DNA of 42,793 nt, taken from positions 1 through 42,793 of the forward strand of contig JAEWQF010000033.1 in the NCBI GenBank assembly GCA_023399295.1, read 5' to 3'. Source of the stretch: Bacteroidota bacterium. Its GTDB lineage: Bacteria > Bacteroidota > Bacteroidia > Bacteroidales > Dysgonomonadaceae. The notes beneath the pieces were generated by a model. It saw nothing but the letters and a program-made list of their open reading frames with translations. It was not told the origin of the DNA and ran no database searches. A program made the translations under genes and the position numbers. This document shows positions 27,018-34,289 of this stretch, in pieces; position 1 is the first letter of the stretch; each line of letters starts with the position of its first letter.

Positions 27018-29312
27018 ATGAAACATTTTTTGATTGCCATACTCATACTTATTCTTGCCGCCTGCAACGTGACAAGGAAAGTGCCCGAAGGGAGTTACCT
27101 GCTCAACAAGGTAACCATCGTGTCGGATGTGGACGGTGTCGGTGGATCTGACCTGAAACCCTATCTGCGACAACGACCCAACTCCTCGATGCCTGTGATC
27201 GGCAAGTTCAAGCTGCACCTCTACAACATCCCCGACAACGATTCCACCTGGCTGAACCGTCAGCTACTGCGTTACGGCGAGCCGCCGGTACTCTACAACG
27301 AACAGCTGGCTGTGATCTCGGCCGAGCAAATCAGGTTGCACCTCAACAACAAGGGTTATCTCGGTGCCGAGGTGGACACCTCCATGCTGATGGGTGACAA
27401 GAAGGTGGCGATCACCTACCAGATCACCGGGCATGAACCACACCGTATCCGTTCCATCCGCGACACCATCCATTCGGTTGATACCACGATCCATCGCATC
27501 CTGCAAAACAGCCGTCAACCGGAGATCATCAAAGAGGGTGACCTCTTCGACCTGGAAGTGTTGGAGGAGGGAAGGGAACAGATGACAACTACCCTGCGTA
27601 ACAGGGGTTATTATGACTTTGTGAAGGATGATTTCTTCTTCCTGGCAGATACCACTGTCGGTGACCACCAGGTGGATGTGATACTGACACTGAACAACCC
27701 GACCGACTCCACATCGCACAAGCAGTACAGGATCGGTCGGGTCATGGTGATCAATGGAGTGAACGAGGAGATGTTGCGTGACTCTACCCGTTACAATCAG
27801 CTCGATACAACCCTCTACCGGGGGTTGCACATCATCTCGGAGAAGGAACCCTTCCTACTGCCCAAAGCGGTTTACTACAATACCTTCATTCGCCCCGGCA
27901 GGCTTTATTCCGACAGGATCGTGGAACGTACCTACTCCTCACTGAACGGCATGGGGCCGGTGAACCAGACCGCCATCAACATGCAGAGGACGCAGCGCAA
28001 TGATACCAGCATGATCGATTCGCGCATCACCCTCTTCCCGGGTAACCTGCACTACCTCCAGTTCGGGGTGGACGGTACCAACTCGGCAGGAGATCTTGGC
28101 GTGGCCAGTAACGTGACCTACGAGCATCGCAATTTCCTGAGGGGCGGTGAGACCTTCCGGGTGCGCCTAAATGCCGCCTACGAGTTTATCCGTCCCACCG
28201 ACAGCCTCGACCTGCTGGACAACAGTTACTACGAATATGGTGCCGAGGTGTTCCTTTCCATACCCCAACTGTTGCTCCCCTGGATGCTGAAACGCCTGCA
28301 GGACCAACCGTCAGCCTCAACCGAGTTTGCAGTTGGTGCCAACTTTCAGAAACGCCCCGAGTATTTCAGACAGTTCTTTAACCTTTCCACCCGTTTTCAG
28401 TGGTCCTCCATGGAGTGGAAGTTGCTGCATGTGCTGGAGCCGATGGGGGTGACCTATGTGCGGATGCCCTGGTCGTCGCAACGATTCAAGGAACTCTACC
28501 TGAGCGAGGAGGCCAACCCGATCCTGCGTTACAGTTACGATGAACAGCTGATTGTACGCACTGCCTACAATCTCACTTACACCAACTACAACCGTATCGG
28601 ACGAAGTACCATGCCCCGGGTACCCTTCCGCATCCGTACCGGTGTGGAGGTGGCCGGCTGGTTGCCCCGAATCGCCACCGCCATGGGGGGAGGTGATCGG
28701 AACGATCGTGGTTTTCACGAGTTCTTCAAGATACCCTATGCGGAGTATGTGAAGGGAGACCTTGACTTCGCACCCATGTACCGTCTCGACGACCGGCGAA
28801 CAGTGGCGGCACACCTGGCAGTGGGTGTGGCCTATCCCTATGGTAACTCCACCATCCTTCCTTTCGAGAAACGTTACTTCGGAGGTGGTGCCAACAGCGT
28901 GAGGGGCTGGAGCACCCGTACCCTGGGACCGGGATCCTACAACAACGATTCCACTCTTTCCGACTTCGGCCGCAGGGTGGGTGATGTGAAACTTGATTTT
29001 AGCATGGAGTATCGCCGCAAACTCACCCGGCTTGTCGAGCTGGCCGGATTCGTGGATGCCGGTAACATCTGGACCATTCGCAATTATTTAGAACAACCAG
29101 GCGGCCTGTTTGAATGGAATGATTTTTACAGGGAGCTTGCGGTGGCTTATGGTTTGGGCATACGGTTCGACCTCAATTTCCTGCTGATCCGCGTGGATGG
29201 GGGTATGAAGGCGCACAACCCCGCATTGCCGGAAGGATCCCGCTGGACGATCTTCAAGCCCCAGTTTAATCGCGACTTTGCCTTCCATTTCGCAATTGGT
29301 TACCCATTCTGA
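27018..29312 (+). CDS. tamL: TamL, lipoprotein BamA/TamA-family outer-membrane protein
   Basis: A 764-residue Omp85 protein with a lipobox (LILAAC, Cys16), the form known in Bacteroidetes as TamL. POTRA-like periplasmic domains occupy roughly residues 30-330 (for example LLNKVTIVSDVDG and GDLFDLEVLEEGREQM). The 16-strand barrel follows. The loop-6 signature is clear in FGGGANSVRGWSTRTLGPG, and the protein ends in a beta-signal (RDFAFHFAIGYPF) with a terminal Phe. It acts in the outer membrane with TamB, encoded 9 bp upstream. Lipidation of the N-terminus is predicted from sequence only. Confidence 0.93.
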   Translation: MKHFLIAILILILAACNVTRKVPEGSYLLNKVTIVSDVDGVGGSDLKPYLRQRPNSSMPVIGKFKLHLYNIPDNDSTWLNRQLLRYGEPPVLYNEQLAVISAEQIRLHLNNKGYLGAEVDTSMLMGDKKVAITYQITGHEPHRIRSIRDTIHSVDTTIHRILQNSRQPEIIKEGDLFDLEVLEEGREQMTTTLRNRGYYDFVKDDFFFLADTTVGDHQVDVILTLNNPTDSTSHKQYRIGRVMVINGVNEEMLRDSTRYNQLDTTLYRGLHIISEKEPFLLPKAVYYNTFIRPGRLYSDRIVERTYSSLNGMGPVNQTAINMQRTQRNDTSMIDSRITLFPGNLHYLQFGVDGTNSAGDLGVASNVTYEHRNFLRGGETFRVRLNAAYEFIRPTDSLDLLDNSYYEYGAEVFLSIPQLLLPWMLKRLQDQPSASTEFAVGANFQKRPEYFRQFFNLSTRFQWSSMEWKLLHVLEPMGVTYVRMPWSSQRFKELYLSEEANPILRYSYDEQLIVRTAYNLTYTNYNRIGRSTMPRVPFRIRTGVEVAGWLPRIATAMGGGDRNDRGFHEFFKIPYAEYVKGDLDFAPMYRLDDRRTVAAHLAVGVAYPYGNSTILPFEKRYFGGGANSVRGWSTRTLGPGSYNNDSTLSDFGRRVGDVKLDFSMEYRRKLTRLVELAGFVDAGNIWTIRNYLEQPGGLFEWNDFYRELAVAYGLGIRFDLNFLLIRVDGGMKAHNPALPEGSRWTIFKPQFNRDFAFHFAIGYPF

Positions 29313-29562
29313 TTTTGCTTATTTCCGCAACATTTTCATCTTCCTTTTCTTTGTAAGTTCGTCCACCAGCTTGTAGAGTACCCTGATCTGCCTGGACAGC
29401 AGATTCTGATGTTTCAATGCCAAATAACTGACGATTACGACCTTTAAAAAAGTAAGTAATTAATTTTGTTTTTGTCGCGAAAATCAATAAACTTGTAACC
29501 AGATTATTGCGTCTGTTTTGATCTCTTATAAAGAGGCGTGATTGCTATTATTTTGGTTGATT

Positions 29563-29575
29563 AATGAGAATCATT
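29563..29575. promoter_or_regulatory. Fur-box-like dyad
   Basis: AATGAGAATCATT has the inverted arms AATGA and TCATT and matches 12 of 13 bases of the core of the classical ferric-uptake-regulator site. The outer bases of the 19-bp consensus fit less well. It is 14 bp before the start of the small protein gene at 29590 and just after a -7-like TTATTTTG (29548-29555), so a bound repressor would cover the transcription start. Confidence 0.4.
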
Positions 29576-29589
29576 TATTTTAAATTACT

Positions 29590-30084
29590 ATGGAAACAGA
29601 TGATCTGGAATGCTGTCCCGAATTCAATGTGGAGAAGTGGGACCAGAAAACGGTGGTATGGGAGAATAAGAAGTTCATCCGGGAAACCATTCCAACCTTC
29701 TTTCACATTCCTTTCTACCCCATGATCGGTAAGAAGATGATGAAGCTGCACTCGGCAGCCCTCAAATCGGAGGCTACGATACCGGATAAACTGGACGGAC
29801 TGGTGTTGTTCCGGGATCCCACACCTTTCAGGTCGGAGCTTTATTACGCAGTAACTCAAGAGGTGGAGGGGGCTGAAAACCTGTCCCTATCGGGAACCTA
29901 TGCTGCACGGGTGTTTGATGGACCTTACAACAGTGTACCGAAGCATGTCAAAGAGATGGAAAAGGAATTGCACGAAAAGGGGAAAAAGGCAAAAGAGTAT
30001 TACATCCATTATGCCTACTGCCCCAAATGTGCGAAGAAGTTTGGACACAATTACATGATCCTTTTTGCACAACTGGATAATTGA
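29590..30084 (+). CDS. Conserved small protein with Cys pairs (often named hydrolase)
   Basis: A 164-residue soluble protein of a family I recognise from Bacteroidetes and Firmicutes only as uncharacterised; some entries are called hydrolase without evidence. Conserved landmarks are the N-terminal Cys-Cys in CCPEFNVEKWD, then VVWENKKFIRE, FFHIPFY, the central strand ELYYAVTQEVEGAENLSLSG, and the C-terminal CPKCAKKFGHNY. The general layout recalls GyrI-like small-molecule-binding folds (inference). The Cys-Cys and CxxC pairs could bind metal or form a redox site. No signal peptide. It is a single gene, preceded by a Fur-box-like dyad. Confidence 0.75.
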   Translation: METDDLECCPEFNVEKWDQKTVVWENKKFIRETIPTFFHIPFYPMIGKKMMKLHSAALKSEATIPDKLDGLVLFRDPTPFRSELYYAVTQEVEGAENLSLSGTYAARVFDGPYNSVPKHVKEMEKELHEKGKKAKEYYIHYAYCPKCAKKFGHNYMILFAQLDN

Positions 30085-30105
30085 TTCTGTTTTTCCACTG
30101 ATTTA

Positions 30106-30137
30106 TTTGGAAATTTCATTTGCATTGATTTACTTTG
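30106..30137 (+). promoter_or_regulatory. Promoter of the winged-helix/DUF4153 operon
   Basis: The -33 box TTTG (30106-30109), a 20-nt spacer and the -7 box TTACTTTG (30130-30137, one mismatch to TAnnTTTG) form a good Bacteroidetes promoter. The -7 box is shared with the palindrome at 30131-30149. Confidence 0.65.
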
Positions 30138-30149
30138 CATATCAAAGTA
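30131..30149. promoter_or_regulatory. Perfect palindromic operator TACTTTG-N5-CAAAGTA
   Basis: Seven-base arms TACTTTG and CAAAGTA flank CATAT with no mismatch. The left arm is the -7 box and the right arm reaches 7 bp before the first start codon (30157), so a dimer bound here would block RNA polymerase. The winged-helix protein encoded in the same operon (30774-31067) is the obvious candidate ligand. Confidence 0.65.
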
Positions 30150-30156
30150 CTTTTAA

Positions 30157-30777
30157 ATGGAAAAAGAAAAATATCTGGATGATTTGAGTGAGATCCGGAA
30201 GATCATGAGTCGTTCCTCTCGCTTTCTCTCGCTGAGTGGCATGTCGGGTCTGTCGACCGGTTTGATTGCACTGATGGGAGCGTTTGCTGCAAGGCAGCTG
30301 GTGTTCAGTCACGGTAATTACCTGCAGAATGAGGCGGTGGTGATCGGCGGCGATGCGTTGCGTGATCTGGTGCTGATAGCCTCCGGCACTCTGCTGCTAT
30401 CGGTAGTGAGTGCCCTCTGGTTCACCGCTCGGAAGAGCAGGAGGGAAAACGAACGGGCATGGGATGCCCAGGCGGGACGACTGCTGGTGAACCTGTTGAT
30501 TCCGTTGACAACAGGTGGTCTTCTCTGTCTTATCCTGCTCCGGATGGGATACATCGGCTTCCTGCCGGCAATGACGTTGATCTTCTACGGCTTGGCGCTG
30601 GTGAACGGGAGCCACTACACCCACCACCACATCCGTTACCTGGGGTTGGCGGAGATTCTTCTGGGACTGCTGGCCCTTGTTTTCATCTCCCAAAGCCTAT
30701 ATATCTGGATGGTTGGTTTTGGACTTTTTCAGATGGTGTATGGTCTGTTGATTCAACGCAAAAGGGGAGTGGTGTGA
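30157..30777 (+). CDS. Membrane protein co-encoded with a winged-helix regulator
   Basis: A 206-residue inner-membrane protein. After a charged start (MEKEKYLDDLSEIRKIMSRSS) come about six hydrophobic helices, with a charged loop near residues 88-103 (ARKSRRENERAWDAQ) and a His-rich connection (GSHYTHHHIRYLG). I recognise the gene neighbourhood, a small membrane protein followed by a winged-helix regulator, from other Bacteroidetes, but no function is known to me. It ends with a GTGA overlap (4 nt) with the regulator, so translation is coupled. Transcription probably starts at the promoter/palindrome just upstream. Confidence 0.75.
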   Translation: MEKEKYLDDLSEIRKIMSRSSRFLSLSGMSGLSTGLIALMGAFAARQLVFSHGNYLQNEAVVIGGDALRDLVLIASGTLLLSVVSALWFTARKSRRENERAWDAQAGRLLVNLLIPLTTGGLLCLILLRMGYIGFLPAMTLIFYGLALVNGSHYTHHHIRYLGLAEILLGLLALVFISQSLYIWMVGFGLFQMVYGLLIQRKRGVV

Positions 30778-31067
30778 AGGCATTTCTGAAAGACCTGGAC
30801 AAGGCGTTCGAGAACAGGACCCGGCTGGGCATCATGTCAGTGCTGATGGTGAACGAGCAGCTCGACTTCACCTCGTTGAAGGAGCTGCTTGGTGTCACCG
30901 ACGGCAATCTGGCCAGCCACCTGCGGTCACTGGAGAAGAGCGGATACATCACCTACTGTAAATCATTTCTTGATCGCAAGCCGCTTACCCGTTATAGCAC
31001 CACCCCCTTGGGGAAAAAGGCATTCAGGAAACACATTCATGCCATTGAAAAGCTTTTACAGTCCTGA
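30774..31067 (+). CDS. Winged-helix transcriptional regulator (MarR/ArsR-like, HTH_27 type)
   Basis: A 97-residue stand-alone winged helix. The first helices (FLKDLDKAFENRTRLGIMSVLMV) match the HTH_27/PadR-like class. The recognition part is FTSLKELLGVTDGNLASHLRSLEKSGYI and the wing is KPLTRYSTTPLGKKAFRKH. No effector domain or metal-binding cysteine cluster is seen. The start is GTG at 30774, overlapping the previous stop by 4 nt; the same frame is open much further upstream, but only as a shadow of the membrane protein gene. It likely represses its own operon through the palindrome at 30131-30149. Confidence 0.88.
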   Translation: MKAFLKDLDKAFENRTRLGIMSVLMVNEQLDFTSLKELLGVTDGNLASHLRSLEKSGYITYCKSFLDRKPLTRYSTTPLGKKAFRKHIHAIEKLLQS

Positions 31068-31137
31068 CCTTGAATGGTGCCAGGAGCTGGCAGAAGCTGA
31101 TACCAATTTTGTAACATCACATTTAAAAGACAGAATT

Positions 31138-32238
31138 ATGGAAACAGATTTGAGTCATAAGGCAGAGAGGAAAGAACTGCTGCCGATGCTGGCGGGCTGC
31201 CTGCTTGCCGCCCTGTTGGTGAGGATACCGCTGCTGGCTGGTTTTGATCCCGACGAGGAGACCTTTTACGCGAAACATATCGGAATCATTGTCTTTGCCG
31301 GGCTGTCGCTCTACCTCTACCTTGCAGGGAAAGAGAAAAACTGGTTACAGGGAGTTGCCTCTATGTTCGTTTTTGTGCTGTCGGCACTCTATATCAACCT
31401 GCTGCCGCCAGCGAAGGGTAGCGATACGGTGGTGTTGGCATACATCCATCTTCCCTTGATGCTCTGGTCCTTCTATGGGTTGCTCTTTATCGGGTTCGAC
31501 CGGAAGGATACTGCACGAAGGATCGGATACATCCGCTACAACGGTGACCTGGCCATCCTGACGGCACTGATCCTGATCGCGGGGGCACTGCTTTCCGGCG
31601 TCACCATCGGGCTTTTCTCCGCCATCGACATGCAGATAGAAGATCTCTATATGGAGAATGTGGCGCTGGTGGGCCTGGTGGCAGCACCCATCGTGGCCAC
31701 CTATATCATCCGGAGCTACCCCTCGTTGACAAACAAGATTGCGCCGGTCATCGCCGCGATATTCAGTCCCCTGGTGTTGCTCACACTCCTGATCTTCCTG
31801 GTGGCGATCGTGACTTCCGGGAAGGATCCCTATTCCGACCGGGAGTTCCTGCTGGTATTCAACCTGATGTTGCTGGGGGTGACCGCGGTCATTGTCTTCA
31901 CGGTCACCGGCATGTCACACCGCAAGCGGCAACGGTTCAGCGAGTGGGTTCTCTTGTTGCTCTCACTTGTCACTCTTGCCATCGACCTGATCGCCTTGTC
32001 GGCAATCCTCTACCGACTCGGTGAGTATGGCTTCACCCCCAACAGGACGGCGGTGCTTGGTGCCAACCTGCTGATACTGGTCAACCTGATCCTCATGACC
32101 GTTGACCTTTGGAAAGTGCTGTTCAAGGGGAAGGAGATTCAACGGGTGGAGCTGACCCTCGCACGCTATCTGCCAATCTATGCACTTTGGACGTTGCTGG
32201 TCACCTTCCTCTTTCCGCTGCTCTTCGGATGGCGTTAA
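31138..32238 (+). CDS. DUF4153 multi-pass membrane protein
   Basis: A 366-residue inner-membrane protein with about ten to twelve hydrophobic helices, matching the DUF4153 pattern (an early PMLAGCLLAALLVRIPLL, DPDEETFYAKHIG, and the late LARYLPIYALWTLLVTF). Function is unknown. I chose the ATG at 31138; the open frame to 30889 is antiparallel noise over the regulator gene. It begins 70 bp after the winged-helix gene and is probably in the same operon, so the unit may be a membrane module under the regulator's control. No terminator is seen downstream. Confidence 0.78.
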   Translation: METDLSHKAERKELLPMLAGCLLAALLVRIPLLAGFDPDEETFYAKHIGIIVFAGLSLYLYLAGKEKNWLQGVASMFVFVLSALYINLLPPAKGSDTVVLAYIHLPLMLWSFYGLLFIGFDRKDTARRIGYIRYNGDLAILTALILIAGALLSGVTIGLFSAIDMQIEDLYMENVALVGLVAAPIVATYIIRSYPSLTNKIAPVIAAIFSPLVLLTLLIFLVAIVTSGKDPYSDREFLLVFNLMLLGVTAVIVFTVTGMSHRKRQRFSEWVLLLLSLVTLAIDLIALSAILYRLGEYGFTPNRTAVLGANLLILVNLILMTVDLWKVLFKGKEIQRVELTLARYLPIYALWTLLVTFLFPLLFGWR

Positions 32239-32286
32239 ACAATTCCTTAAACGACTTCATAGGTACAAAAATATAGAAATAAACCG

Positions 32287-32302
32287 TTCGTAAATTTGCG
32301 AA
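32287..32302. promoter_or_regulatory. ArsR operator copy 1
   Basis: TTCGTAAATTTGCGAA is a near-palindrome (arms TTCG/CGAA, one mismatched pair). It contains the TTTG (32295-32298) that serves as the -33 box of the arsR promoter. A twin copy lies 27 bp downstream. Confidence 0.65.
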
Positions 32303-32325
32303 TTGGCGATCTGTTCGTATATTTG
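32295..32325 (+). promoter_or_regulatory. Promoter of arsR-arsC-acr3
   Basis: The -33 box TTTG (32295-32298), a 19-nt spacer and the -7 box TATATTTG (32318-32325) match the Bacteroidetes consensus. Transcription would start near 32332, giving a leader of about 36 nt before arsR. Each box lies inside one copy of the operator. Confidence 0.7.
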
Positions 32326-32329
32326 CGAA
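32314..32329. promoter_or_regulatory. ArsR operator copy 2
   Basis: TTCGTATATTTGCGAA differs from copy 1 at one base. With its flanks it reads GTTCG...CGAAC, so its arms are five perfect bases. It encloses the whole -7 box (32318-32325). Confidence 0.7.
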
Positions 32330-32367
32330 CTAAAACCGTTCACTCGATCGAAATTATCAAAGTCGAT

Positions 32368-32688
32368 ATGTCAAAACAACCCTTTACAGAAGATCAGATA
32401 CAGCTGGCCCGTATCGCCAAGGCGCTGGGTCACCCGGTGCGCATCGCCATTTTGCAGATGCTGGCCGGTCAGAGCTGTTGTTACCACGGCGATATGTCGG
32501 AAGTGATCCCGGTGGCCAAGAGCACCCTCTCGCAACACCTCAACGAGTTGAAAGAGGCAGGGTTGATCAAGGGAGAGATCACCCCTCCCACGGTGAAGTA
32601 CTGCATCCACCAGGAGAACTGGGCAGCGGCGCGGGCACTATTGGGCGGATTTATCGAAAGGATTGGTCAAACAGGAAGTTATTGCTGA
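32368..32688 (+). CDS. arsR: ArsR-family arsenic-responsive repressor
   Basis: A 106-residue winged-helix repressor of the SmtB/ArsR class. The core reads RIAKALGHPVRIAILQML, then the recognition helix AKSTLSQHLNELKEAGLIKG. Cys37-Cys38 (QSCCYHGDM) sit where ArsR proteins bind trivalent arsenic, and a third Cys is the last residue (GSYC). Most relatives have CxC here, so an adjacent pair is a variation. The start at 32368 follows the predicted transcription start by about 36 nt; the TTG at 32296 lies within the promoter. It is the first gene before arsC and acr3, and the twin operators on the promoter indicate autorepression relieved by arsenite. Confidence 0.92.
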   Translation: MSKQPFTEDQIQLARIAKALGHPVRIAILQMLAGQSCCYHGDMSEVIPVAKSTLSQHLNELKEAGLIKGEITPPTVKYCIHQENWAAARALLGGFIERIGQTGSYC

Positions 32689-32763
32689 GAGCCAATCCTG
32701 CATGCGGAGAAGAATATGCATTGTTGATATCTTTCATTAAATATAAAATCCAATCAATTGAAT

Positions 32764-33189
32764 ATGAATCCTATGAAGATACTGATTTTATGTACCGGCA
32801 ACAGCTGCCGCAGCCAGATGGCACACGCTTTTTTGCAATCGTTCGATGCAAACATGGAGGTTCGCTCCGCGGGCACCAAACCCGCTCCGGAGGTGCACCC
32901 CCTGGCGGTGAAGGTGATGGGTGAAACAGGGCTTGACATCAGCAGCCATCGTCCTATCCTGGTGGATGATTATCTCAACGAAGCGTGGGACTATGTGATC
33001 ACCGTCTGTGGTGATGCCAATGAGAACTGTCCCGTTTTTACCGGCAGGGTGAAGCAGCGTCTCCACATCGGTTTCGAGGATCCGGCAAAGGTGACCGGCA
33101 GCGACGAATTTGTAATCATTGAGTTTCGTCGCATCAGAGATGAGATCAAGGAAGGTTTCACCCAATTCTATCAGACGGAGATCCAATGA
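32764..33189 (+). CDS. arsC: Thioredoxin-coupled arsenate reductase ArsC (LMW phosphatase fold)
   Basis: A 141-residue cytosolic enzyme that reduces arsenate to arsenite, using thioredoxin to reset its disulfide relay. With the ATG at 32764 the nucleophile is Cys10 in the CX5R loop (CTGNSCR) and the relay pair is Cys82 and Cys89 (VCGDANENCP). These are the same three positions as in the Staphylococcus aureus pI258 enzyme, which supports this start over the in-frame ATG at 32773. The catalytic Asp region is DPAKVTGSD. Its last four bases overlap the acr3 start (ATGA), so product arsenite is handed to the exporter made from the same transcript. Confidence 0.95.
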   Translation: MNPMKILILCTGNSCRSQMAHAFLQSFDANMEVRSAGTKPAPEVHPLAVKVMGETGLDISSHRPILVDDYLNEAWDYVITVCGDANENCPVFTGRVKQRLHIGFEDPAKVTGSDEFVIIEFRRIRDEIKEGFTQFYQTEIQ

Positions 33190-34238
33190 AACAGAAAAAT
33201 CAAGGCATCAGCTTTTTTGAACGAACCCTCACCCTCTGGGTGGTCGGCTGCATCGCGGCGGGCATCCTGATCGGACAATATATCCCTTCTGTCCCGGCTA
33301 CGCTCCACCGCTTCGAGTATGCCAACGTCTCCATTCCGGTGGCCATCCTGATCTGGCTGATGATCTTCCCGATGATGCTGAAGGTGGATTTCAACAGCGT
33401 GAAAAATGTGGGCCGCAAACCGAAGGGGATTCTCATCACCGTGGTGACCAACTGGCTGATCAAACCCTTCACCATGTTTGCCATCGCCTGGCTCTTTTTT
33501 TTCGTGTTGTTCAAATCGCTCATCCCCGCCGAGCTGGCCGATCAGTACCTGGCCGGCGCGGTGCTGCTGGGTGCTGCACCCTGTACCGCCATGGTGTTCG
33601 TTTGGAGCCACCTTACAAAAGGTGATGCCGCCTACACCCTGGTACAGGTGGCGTTGAACGACCTGATCATCCTGGTGGCATTCGTGCCGATCGTGGGGCT
33701 GCTGCTCGGCATCGGCGGTATTGCCATCCCCTGGGATACGCTCTTCCTCTCGGTGGTGCTCTTCGTGGTGGTGCCGCTGCTGGCCGGTATGCTCACCCGC
33801 ATCTACGTGGTGAAAAGGTGGGGTATCGACTACTTCAATAATGTTTTTATCCAAAAATTCAACCACATCACCGTGGGGGGATTGCTGCTCACCCTGATCA
33901 TCCTCTTCTCCTTCCAGGGCGACACCATCCTGCAGAACCCGCTCCATATCCTGCTGATCGCCATCCCGCTGGTCATCCAGACGGTGCTGATCTTCTTCAT
34001 TGCCTACGGGTGGGCCAAGGCGTGGAGGCTGTCGCACGACGTGGCTGCTCCCGCCGGCATGATCGGTGCCAGCAACTTCTTCGAACTGGCGGTGGCCGTA
34101 GCCATCTCGCTCTTCGGACTGGAATCGGGTGCCGCGTTGGCCACCACGGTGGGTGTGCTGGTGGAGGTGCCGGTGATGCTGATGCTGGTGCGGATCGCCA
34201 ACAACACCCGACGGTGGTTTCCCCGACCGACAACGTGA
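33186..34238 (+). CDS. acr3: ACR3-family arsenite efflux permease
   Basis: A 350-residue inner-membrane exporter with about ten helices that pumps arsenite out using the proton gradient. The family's conserved cysteine motif is clear (GAAPCTAMVFVWSHLTKGDA). Other landmarks are IWLMIFPMMLKVDF and GASNFFELAVAVAISLFG. It overlaps arsC by 4 nt. It is often named arsB in annotations but belongs to Acr3, not to the ArsB/NhaD family. No ATPase subunit (arsA), arsM or arsD is nearby. Confidence 0.95.
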   Translation: MKQKNQGISFFERTLTLWVVGCIAAGILIGQYIPSVPATLHRFEYANVSIPVAILIWLMIFPMMLKVDFNSVKNVGRKPKGILITVVTNWLIKPFTMFAIAWLFFFVLFKSLIPAELADQYLAGAVLLGAAPCTAMVFVWSHLTKGDAAYTLVQVALNDLIILVAFVPIVGLLLGIGGIAIPWDTLFLSVVLFVVVPLLAGMLTRIYVVKRWGIDYFNNVFIQKFNHITVGGLLLTLIILFSFQGDTILQNPLHILLIAIPLVIQTVLIFFIAYGWAKAWRLSHDVAAPAGMIGASNFFELAVAVAISLFGLESGAALATTVGVLVEVPVMLMLVRIANNTRRWFPRPTT

Positions 34239-34289
34239 ACCGGACCACACTTTTTTCTGTTGAATGGGAAACACAATACGTTGACATAG

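Noticed and set aside
26559..27218. A 219-codon minus-strand frame over the tamB-tamL junction
   Set aside because: Composition is His/Val/Gly rich without a domain; both plus-strand genes have strong family evidence across the same bases.
29319..29446. A minus-strand peptide in the gap after tamL with a hydrophobic start and a basic coiled-coil-like end (KLVDELTKKRKMK)
   Set aside because: It has no ATG or GTG near its beginning, only about 42 codons, and no recognisable family. I keep it as chance.
32338..32352. A third ArsR-operator-like sequence (GTTC...CGAA) between the promoter and arsR
   Set aside because: The arms are only four bases and the spacing is three bases shorter than in the two good copies.
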